Positions 8,423 through 17,082 of a stretch of 38,314 nucleotides of DNA are shown here, piece by piece. The notes beneath the pieces are model-generated. The model did no database searches. It was given only the letters and a program-made list of their open reading frames with translations, and was not told where the DNA came from. Origin of the DNA: an uncultured Aurantimonas sp. (lineage in GTDB: Bacteria; Pseudomonadota; Alphaproteobacteria; Rhizobiales; Rhizobiaceae). The stretch is from NCBI GenBank assembly GCA_947488615.1, contig CANKZU010000026.1:1-38314 (forward strand), given 5' to 3'. The translations under genes and the position numbers were made by a program. Position 1 is the stretch's first letter, and each line of letters opens with the position of its first letter.

Positions 8423-9385
8423 CTACAGAAGCCCGGCTTCCTTGAAGTAGCGCTCGGCACCCGGATGCAGCGGGGCGGAGATACCGGCTTCGGTCATCTC
8501 TTCCTTGGTGAGGTTCTCGAAGGCCGGATGCAGCTTCTTGAAGCGGTCGAAATTGTCGAACACCGCCTTGACGACCTGGTAGATGGTCTCCTCGTCGGCA
8601 GCTTCGGAGGAGACCATGGTCGCCCGCACGCCGAAGGTCTGGGTCTCCGCGTCATTGCCCTCGTAAAGGCCGCCGGGGATCGTCGCCGCCGAATAATACT
8701 GGTTCTCCTCGACCAGCTTGTCGATCTCGGGGCCGGTCACCGGAATGAGCTTGGCCTCACAGGTGGTCGTCGCCTCCTGGATCGAGCCGTTCGGATGGCC
8801 GACCGTGTAGATGATGGCGTCGACATTGTTGTCGCAAAGCGCCTGCGACTGTTCCGCCGCCTTCAGCTCGGAAGCCAGCGAGAAGTCGTCCATGGTCCAG
8901 CCCTTGCGGTCCATGATGATTTCCATGGTCGCGCGCTGCCCGGAGCCGGGATTGCCGATATTGACGCGCTTGCCCTTCAGATCGTCGAAGGTCTCGATGC
9001 CGGAATCGGCGCGCGCCACCACGGTCATCGGCTCGGGATGGATCGAGAACACTGCCCGCTCGCCCTTGAACGGGTCGCCTTCCCAAGGATCCAGGCCCTC
9101 AAGCGCGTTGTACTGCATGTCGGACTGGGCAACGCCCATGGTCTGGTCGCCCGCCTTGACCGCGTTGACGTTGGCGACCGAGCCGCCGGTCGAGGGTGCC
9201 GTGCATTTCAGCCCGTGCTCGGCCTGGCCGCGATTGACCAGCTTGCAGATCGACTGGCCGACCACGAAATAGACGCCGGTCTGGCCGCCGGTGCCGATGG
9301 TGATGAATTTTTCCTGCGCTGTTGCGACGCCGGCGGTCAAGGTCATGGCCGCGATGCCCGCGGCAACCCATCCAAATGTTTTCAT
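8423..9385 (-). CDS. TAXI family TRAP transporter solute-binding protein
   Basis: A 320-residue periplasmic receptor. It has a signal peptide of about 23 residues (cleavage near ATA-QEKF), then the family opening ITIGTGGQTGVYFVVG and the mid-protein motifs APSTGGSVANVNAV and VNIGNPGSGQRATMEI. These are hallmarks of the TAXI (TRAP-associated extracytoplasmic immunogenic) group. It captures a substrate in the periplasm and passes it to the fused permease encoded 139 bases downstream. Characterised TAXI receptors bind small carboxylates or amino acids such as glutamate; the ligand here cannot be told. It is first in the operon, and a candidate promoter lies at 9459-9489. Confidence 0.95.
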   Translation of the reverse strand: MKTFGWVAAGIAAMTLTAGVATAQEKFITIGTGGQTGVYFVVGQSICKLVNRGQAEHGLKCTAPSTGGSVANVNAVKAGDQTMGVAQSDMQYNALEGLDPWEGDPFKGERAVFSIHPEPMTVVARADSGIETFDDLKGKRVNIGNPGSGQRATMEIIMDRKGWTMDDFSLASELKAAEQSQALCDNNVDAIIYTVGHPNGSIQEATTTCEAKLIPVTGPEIDKLVEENQYYSAATIPGGLYEGNDAETQTFGVRATMVSSEAADEETIYQVVKAVFDNFDRFKKLHPAFENLTKEEMTEAGISAPLHPGAERYFKEAGLL

Positions 9386-9458
9386 GAGACTTTTCCCTTA
9401 TCGTTCCGCATCAACCTGATGAGGATCATCTGGCGGGCAGCGGGCAATCGTCAATATT

Positions 9459-9489
9459 TTAATAACGCAAGATTCGCCGTGACGTTCAA
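9459..9489 (-). promoter_or_regulatory. candidate promoter of the TRAP operon
   Basis: On the minus strand TTGAAC (9489-9484) is followed after 18 or 19 bases by TTATTA/TATTAA (9465-9459) in a locally AT-rich patch. It is 70-100 bases upstream of the receptor start. The -35 is fair and the -10 is weak. Confidence 0.35.
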
Positions 9490-9576
9490 GTTGTGATTTC
9501 CGCGCGGCATTGCCCCACCCGCCAGCCGCCCTTTCTTGCAGCGACGTGGAGCAGGACAAATGCGGGAGATTGAAAC

Positions 9577-10944
9577 ATGAAGAGAGCCAGTGCGATCCGG
9601 ACAATGCTGGCGGTGCTCGCCGCGAGCCTCCCGGCGTCCACCGCCCGGGCCGCCGGCGAGGACGCGGCTAGGCCTACGCCCCCGATCGTCTTCGTCCATG
9701 GCGAGGGCGATTCAGCCGTCTTCTGGATGCCGGTGCTGTGGCGGTTCGAAAGCAACGGCTATCCTGCCGACCGGCTTTTCGCGGCCGATATAGACCATCC
9801 CTCGGCGCGGGCCGACGACACGGTCGCCCAAGAAAATCGCTCCTCCACCAAGGACGCCGCCGACGGGCTGTCGCAGGCGGTCGAGAGAGCGCTGAACGCG
9901 AGCGAAGGCGACAAGGTCGCGATCGTTGCCCATTCGCGCGGCTGTCAGACGGCGCGCAATTACGTGAGGAATTTCGGCGGCGCCGACAAGGTCGCCGGGA
10001 TGGTGCTGGCCGGCTGCGTCCATCACGGCGTCTACGCCAATTCCGAGGAACGCTTGAACTCCGAATATAACGGCGCCGGCCGGTTCCTGACCGCTCTGAA
10101 TCAGCCGCCTGAGGTGCCGAAGGACATACCGGTAACGGTGATCCGATCCGACCGCTTCGACCTCTACGCCCAGCCCGATGCGCGGTTCCTCGGCCTGCCC
10201 GGCCAGGCAACCGGCGTCTCCTTCGACGCCCCGGAACTCAAGGGCGCCGACTCGGTCGTCATCGACGGCATCGACCATCGCGAGACGGCGACGTCGCCCG
10301 AGGCCTTCATCGCGATTTACAAGGCCATCACCGGCCAGGTGCCGACGACCCTCGACATCGAACCGGAGGACTCGCCGACCGTCGCGGGAGAGGTTTCCGG
10401 CTACGCCAACGGCGCGCCGACCAATCTGCCGCTCGAAGGCGCGCGGCTGACCGTCTTCGCCGTCGATTCGGAGACCGGTGAGCGCCAGGGCGAGGCGGTG
10501 CTGGAGACGACCGTCGGCGCGGACGGCCGCTTCGGGCCGTTTGCGGCGGAACCCGGCCAGCGATACGAATTCGTCGTCGCGGCCGAGGGCTATCCGGTGA
10601 CGCGCATCTATCGCTCCAGCTTCCCGCGCTCGACCGACATCGCCAATCTCAGACTCTATCCGGGCGTCGCCGGCGCGATCGCCGGAACGACGCTTCCCGG
10701 TGAGGTGGTCAACGTGATGCGGCCGCGCGGCTATTTCGGCATCGATGACAACGCGACGCTGGGCGCCATTCCGATCGCGGGGCGGCCGGAAACGGAGGAA
10801 GTGCCCTCGGTCTGGACATCGTCGTTGCCGGTCGACGGCGACACGCCGGAAACGGTCGTCGCCGGGTTCAACGGCGAGACCATCGCGGCGCGCACGACGC
10901 CTGAAAACGCAGACGACGTCGTCTGGATCGAATTCTTGTATTGA
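9577..10944 (+). CDS. exported alpha/beta hydrolase with C-terminal beta domain
   Basis: A 455-residue protein. A signal peptide (about residues 1-26, ARA-AG) leads to an alpha/beta hydrolase of about 230 residues. The oxyanion motif is VFVHGEGDS (H41-G42), the nucleophile elbow is AHSRG (S120, a variant of GxSxG), the likely acid is D192 or D195, and the likely base is H234 (GIDHRE). Residues from about 262 on form a beta-rich region (GARLTVFAVDSETGE, then GRFGPFAAEPGQRYEFVVAA) like carboxypeptidase-regulatory or transthyretin-type sandwiches, which in secreted enzymes can bind substrate. An esterase, lipase or polyester hydrolase is likely; the substrate is unknown. It is transcribed away from the TRAP operon and ends six bases before the tRNA on the other strand. 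Confidence 0.85.
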   Translation: MKRASAIRTMLAVLAASLPASTARAAGEDAARPTPPIVFVHGEGDSAVFWMPVLWRFESNGYPADRLFAADIDHPSARADDTVAQENRSSTKDAADGLSQAVERALNASEGDKVAIVAHSRGCQTARNYVRNFGGADKVAGMVLAGCVHHGVYANSEERLNSEYNGAGRFLTALNQPPEVPKDIPVTVIRSDRFDLYAQPDARFLGLPGQATGVSFDAPELKGADSVVIDGIDHRETATSPEAFIAIYKAITGQVPTTLDIEPEDSPTVAGEVSGYANGAPTNLPLEGARLTVFAVDSETGERQGEAVLETTVGADGRFGPFAAEPGQRYEFVVAAEGYPVTRIYRSSFPRSTDIANLRLYPGVAGAIAGTTLPGEVVNVMRPRGYFGIDDNATLGAIPIAGRPETEEVPSVWTSSLPVDGDTPETVVAGFNGETIAARTTPENADDVVWIEFLY

Positions 10945-10950
10945 GGAAAA

Positions 10951-11026
<76 letters not shown>

Positions 11027-11186
11027 ACGCCGCCGGCAACCGGCGAACTGTCGGCGGGCCCTGGGTGCGGCCCGCGTCGGTATCGGCGGGTTCTTAATCA
11101 AGCCCGCCGCGAAGATCAAGCGAATTTCGATGAGCCGCGGGCGCGACGCGGACGATCAAACGACCGTGCCGTCTTGCCCGCCGCGA

Positions 11187-11618
11187 TCAATCGTCGTCGT
11201 CGTCCCGGCCGCCGCCGATGATGTCGGCGACGTCGTCGTCATCGTCATCATCGTCGTCGGTCGCCAGGAAGGTGTCGTTGTCGTCGCTGTCGTCCTCGTC
11301 GTCCGTCACATCGACGTCGGGCAGATCGGACTTGTCGGAGGTCGAGTCTTCCTCCTCCTCGACGTCGGTGAGGGACACCGTGTTCTCGGTCCCCTCCACC
11401 TCGACCGTCTCCTCCTCCTCATCATCCTCGACGGGGGCCTTCGGCTTCGCCTTCGCCTTCTCCTTCGGCACGGAGCCGCGCGTCGGCTCGACCTCGAAGA
11501 AGGAGAGCGGATAGGATTTACCGGTGTAAGGTGAGACGATCGGATCCTTGCCCAGATCGTAGAATTTGCGGCCCGTCTCTGGGTCGGTCCGCTTGGTGCC
11601 GAGTTCGGATTTCGCCAT
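11187..11618 (-). CDS. TIGR02300 family protein with acidic tail
   Basis: A 143-residue protein. The N-terminal 50 residues match the TIGR02300/FYDLN-acid family (AKSELGTKRTDPETGRKFYDL, with IVSPYTGKSYPLSFFEV following). This alphaproteobacterial family has unknown function. The rest is a lysine/proline linker and a strongly acidic tail ending in long aspartate runs. The usual FYDLN reads FYDLG here. Two ATG codons lie side by side; the second (11618) is spaced better from GAGG. A frame extending upstream for hundreds of codons is the antisense of aroA and should be ignored. The tail is coded by near-repetitive GAC/GAT triplets and may vary in length by slippage. Confidence 0.88.
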   Translation of the reverse strand: MAKSELGTKRTDPETGRKFYDLGKDPIVSPYTGKSYPLSFFEVEPTRGSVPKEKAKAKPKAPVEDDEEEETVEVEGTENTVSLTDVEEEEDSTSDKSDLPDVDVTDDEDDSDDNDTFLATDDDDDDDDDVADIIGGGRDDDDD

Positions 11619-11897
11619 CATTGCCTCGTCGTCGATTGGGGTCGGCGCGTCCGCGTCCGCCCAGGTCGCTCTCGGTAGGAAAGGCTCGCGATCCGGCTGG
11701 TCACCGCCGCGGCTTTGCCGCCGCGAAGAGGTGGCCGGCTGTCTTGATGCCGCAATTCCGCTCCGATGAAAATCGGTTGGTCCCTTACGGCCTCGCCCGG
11801 CCCTTGTCAAAGCCGGATTACGGCGACAGAAAGAGCGCGCCGCGGTCAGGCGATCAAAGCCAGGCGCGCGAAGCCGGAAATGACGGGGACGAAACGC

Positions 11898-13253
11898 ATG
11901 CACGCAATGGCGACGGCAGCACGGCCGATCAGCGCTCGCAAGGCCGGCGGGCTCACCGGCCGAACGGCAGTGCCGGGCGACAAGTCGATCTCCCATCGCG
12001 CCTTCCTGTTCGGCGGGATCGCAGCCGGCACCACCCGGATCACCGGACTTCTCGAAGGCGAGGACGTGATCGCCACCGGCAACGCCATGCGGGCGATGGG
12101 CGCGCTGATCGCCAAGGACGGCGATACGTTTGTGGTCGAGGGTGTCGGCAATGGCTGCCTTCTGGAACCCGAGGGGGTTCTGGATTTCGGCAATGCCGGT
12201 ACCGGCGCGCGGCTGACCATGGGCCTCGTCGGCGCCTACGACTTCGCCACGACCTTCGTCGGCGACGCGTCGCTGTCGAAGCGGCCAATGGGCCGGGTGC
12301 TCGATCCGCTGCGGCTGATGGGCACACAGGTGGTGGCGCGTTCGGGCGACCGGCTGCCGCTGTCGATTCGCGGGGCCCGCGTCGCCGCGCCGATCGCATA
12401 CCGGGTGCCGATGGCCTCGGCGCAGGTGAAGTCCGCCGTCCTCCTCGCCGGCCTGAACGCGCCGGGAATCACCACGGTGATCGAGCCGGTGATGACCCGC
12501 GACCACACCGAAAGGATGCTGCAGGGCTTCGGCGCGACGATCGCCGTCGAAACCGACGCGGCCGGGGTGCGGCATATCCGCCTCGAAGGCCAGGGCCAAC
12601 TCACCGGCGTTGCCGATTTTATCGTGCCGGGCGATCCGTCCTCGGCCGGCTTTCCGATCGTCGCGGCGCTGATCGTGCCGGGCTCGGACGTCACCATAGA
12701 AAACGTCCTGATGAACCCGACCCGCACCGGCCTGATCGAGACGCTCGTCGACATGGGCGCCGCGATCGAGGTTCTGAACCGGCGCGTGGCTGGCGGCGAG
12801 GATGTTGCCGACCTGCGGGTGCGTCATTCCGAGCTGACCGCAATCGAGGTGCCGCAAGCCCGCGCGCCGTCGATGATCGACGAATATCCGGTGCTGGCGA
12901 TCGCCGCCGCCTTCGCCAAGGGCACGACGGTGATGCGCGGTCTCGACGAATTGCGCGTCAAGGAGAGCGACCGGCTGGCCGCCGTCGCCGCCGGGCTCGC
13001 AGCCAATGGAATCGCCCACGAGGAAGGTGCCGACTGGCTGACCGTGAGCGGCGATCCCGAGGGTCGCGGCTATGGCGGGGGCACCGTCCCCACCCATCTC
13101 GACCACCGCATCGCCATGAGCTTTCTGGTTCTTGGCATGGCCTGCGAGAAGGCCGTGAGCGTCGACGACGGCCGCATGATCGCCACCAGCTTTCCCGAAT
13201 TCGAGGCGATGATGACCGGCCTTGGGGCGCATATCGAGACGCCGGAGGCCTAG
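11898..13253 (+). CDS. aroA: 3-phosphoshikimate 1-carboxyvinyltransferase (EPSP synthase)
   Basis: It joins shikimate-3-phosphate and phosphoenolpyruvate to make EPSP, the sixth step of the chorismate pathway. Conserved motifs include VPGDKSISHRAFLFGG near the N-terminus, FGNAGTGARLTMG, VPMASAQVKSAVLLAGLN, IDEYPVLAIAAAFA, LRVKESDRLAAVA and HLDHRIAMSFLVLG. The wording is that of the class II-like enzymes of Rhizobiales. The glycine in GNAGTG sits where the glyphosate-tolerant CP4 enzyme has alanine. The frame opens at 11766, but family alignment puts the start near 11898 (GGGGA ahead of it); 11880 and 11907 are alternatives. The stop is two bases from the next start, and the downstream ribosome site overlaps the aroA end, so translation is probably coupled. 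Confidence 0.95.
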   Translation: MHAMATAARPISARKAGGLTGRTAVPGDKSISHRAFLFGGIAAGTTRITGLLEGEDVIATGNAMRAMGALIAKDGDTFVVEGVGNGCLLEPEGVLDFGNAGTGARLTMGLVGAYDFATTFVGDASLSKRPMGRVLDPLRLMGTQVVARSGDRLPLSIRGARVAAPIAYRVPMASAQVKSAVLLAGLNAPGITTVIEPVMTRDHTERMLQGFGATIAVETDAAGVRHIRLEGQGQLTGVADFIVPGDPSSAGFPIVAALIVPGSDVTIENVLMNPTRTGLIETLVDMGAAIEVLNRRVAGGEDVADLRVRHSELTAIEVPQARAPSMIDEYPVLAIAAAFAKGTTVMRGLDELRVKESDRLAAVAAGLAANGIAHEEGADWLTVSGDPEGRGYGGGTVPTHLDHRIAMSFLVLGMACEKAVSVDDGRMIATSFPEFEAMMTGLGAHIETPEA

Positions 13254-13255
13254 CC

Positions 13256-13927
13256 ATGAAACGCCGGCTCGACTTTTACTACGATCTCCTGTCGCCCTAC
13301 GCCCATATCGTTCTGGCGCGGCTGCCCGATCTGCCGGCCGATGTCACGGTGCGGCCGCGGGCGATTCTGTTTGGCGCGGTGCTGGCCCATCATGGCCAGC
13401 TCGGTCCGGCCGAGATCGACGCCAAGCGCTTGCATACCTACCGCCAGGCGGTGTTTCTCGGGGCGACGCTGGGCCGCGAGACGGTGTTTCCGCCGCGCCA
13501 CCCGTTCAACCCGCTGGCCGCGCTGCGCCTGCTGGCGGGCGCCAATGACGGCAAGGGCGCGGATATAGAAACGGTGCGCGGCGCCTTCGATTTCGTCTTT
13601 TCGCAAGGCCATCCCATCGATACGCCGGGCGGCCTAGCAGCACTGGCGGAGCGCCTTAGCGTCGATCCGGCCCTCGCCACGGCCGAGGCCTCGAAAGCCG
13701 CGCTGAGGGCGAATACCGAAGACGCAGTTGCCGCCGGCGTCTTTGGCGTTCCGAGCTTCGTGCCCTACGATTCGGCCGGTGTGGCGGGACCGGTTTTCTG
13801 GGGCGTCGATGCGTTCGATATGCTGCTCGCCTTTCTCGACGACGCTAAATTCTTCGAGCGCCCGCCCTATGCGGCGCTGGACCGGATCGAAATCGGCGTC
13901 CGGCGCGAGAAGGCGAACCGCGCATGA
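13256..13927 (+). CDS. 2-hydroxychromene-2-carboxylate isomerase family (DsbA/GST-kappa fold)
   Basis: A 223-residue soluble protein starting RRLDFYYDLLSPYAHIVL. This is the strand and catalytic loop of the DsbA-like thioredoxin superfamily in its isomerase/GST-kappa branch, where the active-site serine of the SPY motif replaces the redox cysteines. The end has the family feature GVFGVPSFV with the cis-proline, then FWGVDAFDMLLAFL. Members isomerise 2-hydroxychromene-2-carboxylate with glutathione in naphthalene breakdown, but most chromosomal copies have no such pathway beside them, as here, so the substrate is open. GGAGG lies seven bases before the start, inside the aroA stop region. It overlaps the next gene by ATGA. 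Confidence 0.9.
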   Translation: MKRRLDFYYDLLSPYAHIVLARLPDLPADVTVRPRAILFGAVLAHHGQLGPAEIDAKRLHTYRQAVFLGATLGRETVFPPRHPFNPLAALRLLAGANDGKGADIETVRGAFDFVFSQGHPIDTPGGLAALAERLSVDPALATAEASKAALRANTEDAVAAGVFGVPSFVPYDSAGVAGPVFWGVDAFDMLLAFLDDAKFFERPPYAALDRIEIGVRREKANRA

Positions 13928-14376
13928 TCGCGGCGATCCTCGCCATCGTGTTCTTCTCCCCGGTCGCCTTCATCTACGGCCGTTACCGCGCGCGACATCT
14001 TCGGGCACGGTCGGGAACGCTCGCCAGCCGTCTGGCCGCACTTTTGCCGATGCCCGCCTTTTTGGCCTTCTGCGGCGTAATCGCGGTGGTCTACCAGACC
14101 GAAAAGGGCGCCGCCGAGCGGCTGGCGCTGCGCGGCGAGATCGCGCCGCCCGGCCTCCTCGACACCGGCAATGGCGTCATCGATTTCGCGCTGCGCCTCG
14201 CCCGCTGGATCGGTGAACTCGAACTGATCCTGTTCATGGTCGCCGTCCCGTTTCTGCTCGGCGCCGTCGTCGCCGCGATCCTGCTGGTGCTGGACGCGCG
14301 CGGCACCCTTGCTCTCGACCCGCCGGTTCCCGAAATGGAGCCGGACCGGCCGTCCAACACGGATCACGCCCTATGA
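13924..14376 (+). CDS. small membrane protein in the aroA-cmk operon
   Basis: A 150-residue protein overlapping its upstream and downstream neighbours by four bases each (ATGA junctions), so it is translated as part of the aroA-cmk-rpsA unit. Three hydrophobic segments are visible: residues 1-18 (MIAAILAIVFFSPVAFIYG), about 38-57, and about 97-121 (LILFMVAVPFLLGAVVAAIL). An arginine-rich cytoplasmic stretch follows the first. I recognise no family or active-site motif. Conserved small membrane proteins do occur at this position in related bacteria, but I cannot name one with confidence. Confidence 0.8.
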   Translation: MIAAILAIVFFSPVAFIYGRYRARHLRARSGTLASRLAALLPMPAFLAFCGVIAVVYQTEKGAAERLALRGEIAPPGLLDTGNGVIDFALRLARWIGELELILFMVAVPFLLGAVVAAILLVLDARGTLALDPPVPEMEPDRPSNTDHAL

Positions 14377-15008
14377 CCGCGCCACTGACCATCGCCATCG
14401 ACGGCCCCGCCGCCGCCGGCAAGGGCACCCTCGCCAAGCGTCTGGCGGAGCATTACGGCCTGCCTTATCTCGACACCGGCTTGCTCTACCGCGCCGTCGG
14501 CAAGCTCGCCGAAGATTCCGGCATCGACCTCGACGACGCCGCGGCGGTGGCACCGATCGCCGAACAGCTCGACACCTCGCATCTCGACGACGGAAGCTTG
14601 CGCGGCCGCGAGGCCGGGGAACTCGCCTCGCGCGTCGCCGTGCATCGGCAAGTCCGGTCGGCCCTGACCGAGTTTCAGCGCGGTTTCGCCGCGCGGCCGG
14701 AAGGCGCCGTTCTCGACGGACGCGACATCGGCACGGTGATCTGCCCGAACGCGCGGGTGAAGATCTTCGTCACCGCCTCGGCCGAGGTCCGGGCGCGCCG
14801 GCGCACCGACGAACTTGCCGCCAAGGGCCGCGACGTCGCCTATGAGCGGATTCTCGCCGAAGTCCGCGAACGCGACGCACGCGACGCCGGGCGCAGCGTC
14901 GCGCCGTTGAAGCCGGCCACCGACGCGCACTTGCTGGATACCAGCGAATTGGATATAGAAACCGCGTTCCGTGCGGCCTGCGCGATCATCGACCGGTCCC
15001 TGGCCTGA
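14373..15008 (+). CDS. cmk: cytidylate kinase
   Basis: A 211-residue P-loop kinase that phosphorylates CMP and dCMP to the diphosphates using ATP. The Walker A loop is DGPAAAGKGT (residues 10-19). The substrate-binding segment LPYLDTGLLYRAVG follows, then the conserved DGRDIGTVICPNA and the lid region with RARRRTDEL. The length matches the bacterial family (about 210-230). It starts within the stop codon of the preceding membrane protein (ATGA overlap). The cmk-rpsA pairing is widely conserved in Proteobacteria; here rpsA follows after 314 bases with its own leader. Confidence 0.96.
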   Translation: MTAPLTIAIDGPAAAGKGTLAKRLAEHYGLPYLDTGLLYRAVGKLAEDSGIDLDDAAAVAPIAEQLDTSHLDDGSLRGREAGELASRVAVHRQVRSALTEFQRGFAARPEGAVLDGRDIGTVICPNARVKIFVTASAEVRARRRTDELAAKGRDVAYERILAEVRERDARDAGRSVAPLKPATDAHLLDTSELDIETAFRAACAIIDRSLA

Positions 15009-15322
15009 CGGAACGGAGTGTAAGGGCGGCCTTTCGTAAGAAGGCACGCCCTTTACGGCTATCGGCCAACGGCTTGTCCTCCGCCTGATTTTCTCGGCGC
15101 CGGATGTCTCCACGGCCCGCCATGCTTCGATCGATCCTGCCCGGCCGCGGTCTTGCGCGCCGAACGGCGCGGTGCCGCAACGGCGAAACCGCTCCGGGTC
15201 TCTCCCGTTTTCGGGACAGGCCGGACCGCGACATCGGGCGCAACGCAATGTCTGACCCGGGGCATTCGCCCCACGGCGCGCCGCTTTCCCACGGATAGTG
15301 GGAGAGTTCCCAAGGAGTAGGA
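15009..15322. other. cmk-rpsA intergenic region
   Basis: A 314-base spacer without a gene. It should hold an rpsA promoter in addition to readthrough from cmk; I could not identify its -35/-10. The last 65 bases hold two small hairpins just ahead of the rpsA ribosome binding site, listed separately. Confidence 0.5.
15259..15303 (+). promoter_or_regulatory. tandem hairpins in the rpsA leader
   Basis: Hairpin 1 is GGGGC-ATTC-GCCCC (15259-15272). Hairpin 2 is TCCCAC-GGATA-GTGGGA (15287-15303). The Shine-Dalgarno AAGGAG starts about ten bases after hairpin 2. Protein S1 represses its own mRNA through a structured leader in E. coli, and this arrangement could serve the same purpose, but the match is to general layout only. 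Confidence 0.4.
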
Positions 15323-17026
15323 ATGTCTAACTTAAACCCGTCCCGCGAAGATTTCGCCTCGCTGCTCGAAGCCTCGTTCCACGAACAGGACGTCGCCGAA
15401 GGCGCCGTGGTCAAGGGCACCGTCGTCGCGATCGAAAAGGACATGGCCGTCATCGATGCCGGCCTGAAGGTCGAGGGCCGTGTCGCCCTCAAGGAATTCG
15501 GCGCCAAGGGCAAGGAGAGCGATCTCAAGGTCGGCGACGTCGTCGAGATCTATGTCGAGCGCATCGAGAACGCGCTGGGCGAAGCCGTGCTGTCGCGTGA
15601 CAAGGCGCGCCGCGAGGAAAGCTGGGTCAAGCTCGAGAGACAGTTCGAAGCCGGCGAAAAGGTCGAAGGCCAGATCTTCAACCAGGTCAAGGGCGGCTTC
15701 ACGGTCGACCTCGACGGCGCCGTTGCCTTCCTGCCGCGCTCGCAGGTCGACATCCGGCCGATCCGCGACGTCACGCCGCTGATGAACACGCCGCAGCCTT
15801 TCCAGATCCTCAAGATGGACAAGCGCCGCGGCAACATCGTCGTCTCGCGCCGCACCGTCCTCGAAGAGAGCCGGGCGGAGCAGCGCTCCGAGATCGTCCA
15901 GAACCTCGAAGAGGGTCAGACCGTCGACGGCATCGTCAAGAACATCACCGACTACGGCGCCTTCGTCGACCTCGGTGGCATCGACGGCCTCTTGCATGTC
16001 ACCGACATGGCCTGGCGCCGCGTCAACCATCCGACCGAGATCCTGCAGATCGGCCAGACGGTGAAGGTCCAGATCATTCGGATCAACCAGGAGACGCACC
16101 GCATCTCGCTGGGCATGAAGCAGCTCGAGGCCGATCCGTGGGATGGCATCGGCGTCAAGTACCCGATGGGCGTCAAGGTCACCGGCCGCGTCACCAACAT
16201 CACCGACTACGGCGCGTTCGTCGAGCTGGAGCCGGGCATCGAGGGGCTCATCCACGTCTCCGAGATGTCCTGGACGAAGAAGAACGTCCATCCGGGCAAA
16301 ATCCTCTCCACCTCGGAAGAGGTCGAGGTGGTCGTGCTCGAGGTCGACCCGAACAAACGCCGCATCTCGCTCGGTCTCAAGCAGACGCTCTCCAACCCGT
16401 GGGAGTCGTTCCGCGACCAGTTCCCGGTCGGCACGATCGTCGAGGGCGAGGTCAAGAACAAGACCGAGTTCGGCCTGTTCATCGGGCTCGACGGCGATGT
16501 CGACGGCATGGTCCACCTCTCCGACCTGGACTGGAACCGTCCGGGCGAACAGGTGATCGAGGAGTTCAACAAGGGCGACATCGTCAAGGCCCAGGTGCTC
16601 GACGTCGATATCGACAAGGAGCGCATCTCGCTCGGCATGAAGCAGGTCGGCGGCGATCCGTTCGTCGAGGCGGCGGAAGCCGGCGACGTGCGCCGCGGCG
16701 CCGTGGTCACCTGCGAGGTCACCGAGGTGAAGGATGGCGGCCTGGAAGTGAAGATCGTCGATACCGACCTCACCTCCTTCATCCGCCGGTCGGATCTCGC
16801 CCGCGACCGCGACGAGCAGCGCCCCGAGCGCTACTCGGTCGGCCAGAAGATCGACGCGCGCGTCACGCAGTTCGACAAGAAGGCCCGCCGCGTCGGCGTG
16901 TCGATCAAGGCGCTGCAGATCGCCGAGGAGAAGGAAGCCGTCGCGCAGTTCGGTTCGACCGACTCGGGCGCTTCGCTCGGCGACATTCTCGGCGCGGCGC
17001 TGAAGAACCGCACCGACGAGGAATAG
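15323..17026 (+). CDS. rpsA: 30S ribosomal protein S1
   Basis: A 567-residue RNA-binding ribosomal protein that brings mRNA to the 30S subunit for initiation. Six S1-type OB-fold repeats are readable, for example DGIVKNITDYGAFVDLGGID, GRVTNITDYGAFVELEPGIE and GEVKNKTEFGLFIGLDGDVD, each followed by RISLGMKQ-type endings. The length equals the alphaproteobacterial norm (about 560-570). A very strong ribosome site, AAGGAGTAGGA, precedes the ATG. Codon choice is biased toward C- and G-ending codons, as expected for a highly expressed gene. The transcript ends at the perfect terminator at 17083-17118. Confidence 0.98.
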   Translation: MSNLNPSREDFASLLEASFHEQDVAEGAVVKGTVVAIEKDMAVIDAGLKVEGRVALKEFGAKGKESDLKVGDVVEIYVERIENALGEAVLSRDKARREESWVKLERQFEAGEKVEGQIFNQVKGGFTVDLDGAVAFLPRSQVDIRPIRDVTPLMNTPQPFQILKMDKRRGNIVVSRRTVLEESRAEQRSEIVQNLEEGQTVDGIVKNITDYGAFVDLGGIDGLLHVTDMAWRRVNHPTEILQIGQTVKVQIIRINQETHRISLGMKQLEADPWDGIGVKYPMGVKVTGRVTNITDYGAFVELEPGIEGLIHVSEMSWTKKNVHPGKILSTSEEVEVVVLEVDPNKRRISLGLKQTLSNPWESFRDQFPVGTIVEGEVKNKTEFGLFIGLDGDVDGMVHLSDLDWNRPGEQVIEEFNKGDIVKAQVLDVDIDKERISLGMKQVGGDPFVEAAEAGDVRRGAVVTCEVTEVKDGGLEVKIVDTDLTSFIRRSDLARDRDEQRPERYSVGQKIDARVTQFDKKARRVGVSIKALQIAEEKEAVAQFGSTDSGASLGDILGAALKNRTDEE

Positions 17027-17065
17027 GCCGCAGGGCCGTTACGCTCCGCGCCTTCGGGCGCGGGT

Positions 17066-17081
17066 CGTTCCACGTGAATCA
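17066..17081. other. parS-like site (13/16)
   Basis: CGTTCCACGTGAATCA keeps the core CACGTG and differs from TGTTTCACGTGAAACA at positions 1, 5 and 14. It is intergenic, just before the rpsA terminator. Alone it would be weak; it gains support from the closer match at 21928. Confidence 0.45.
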
Positions 17082-17082
17082 G

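Noticed and set aside
11622..13232. Long upstream extension of the TIGR02300 frame
   Set aside because: This part is antisense to aroA and shows no family similarity. The true start has its own ribosome site at 11618.
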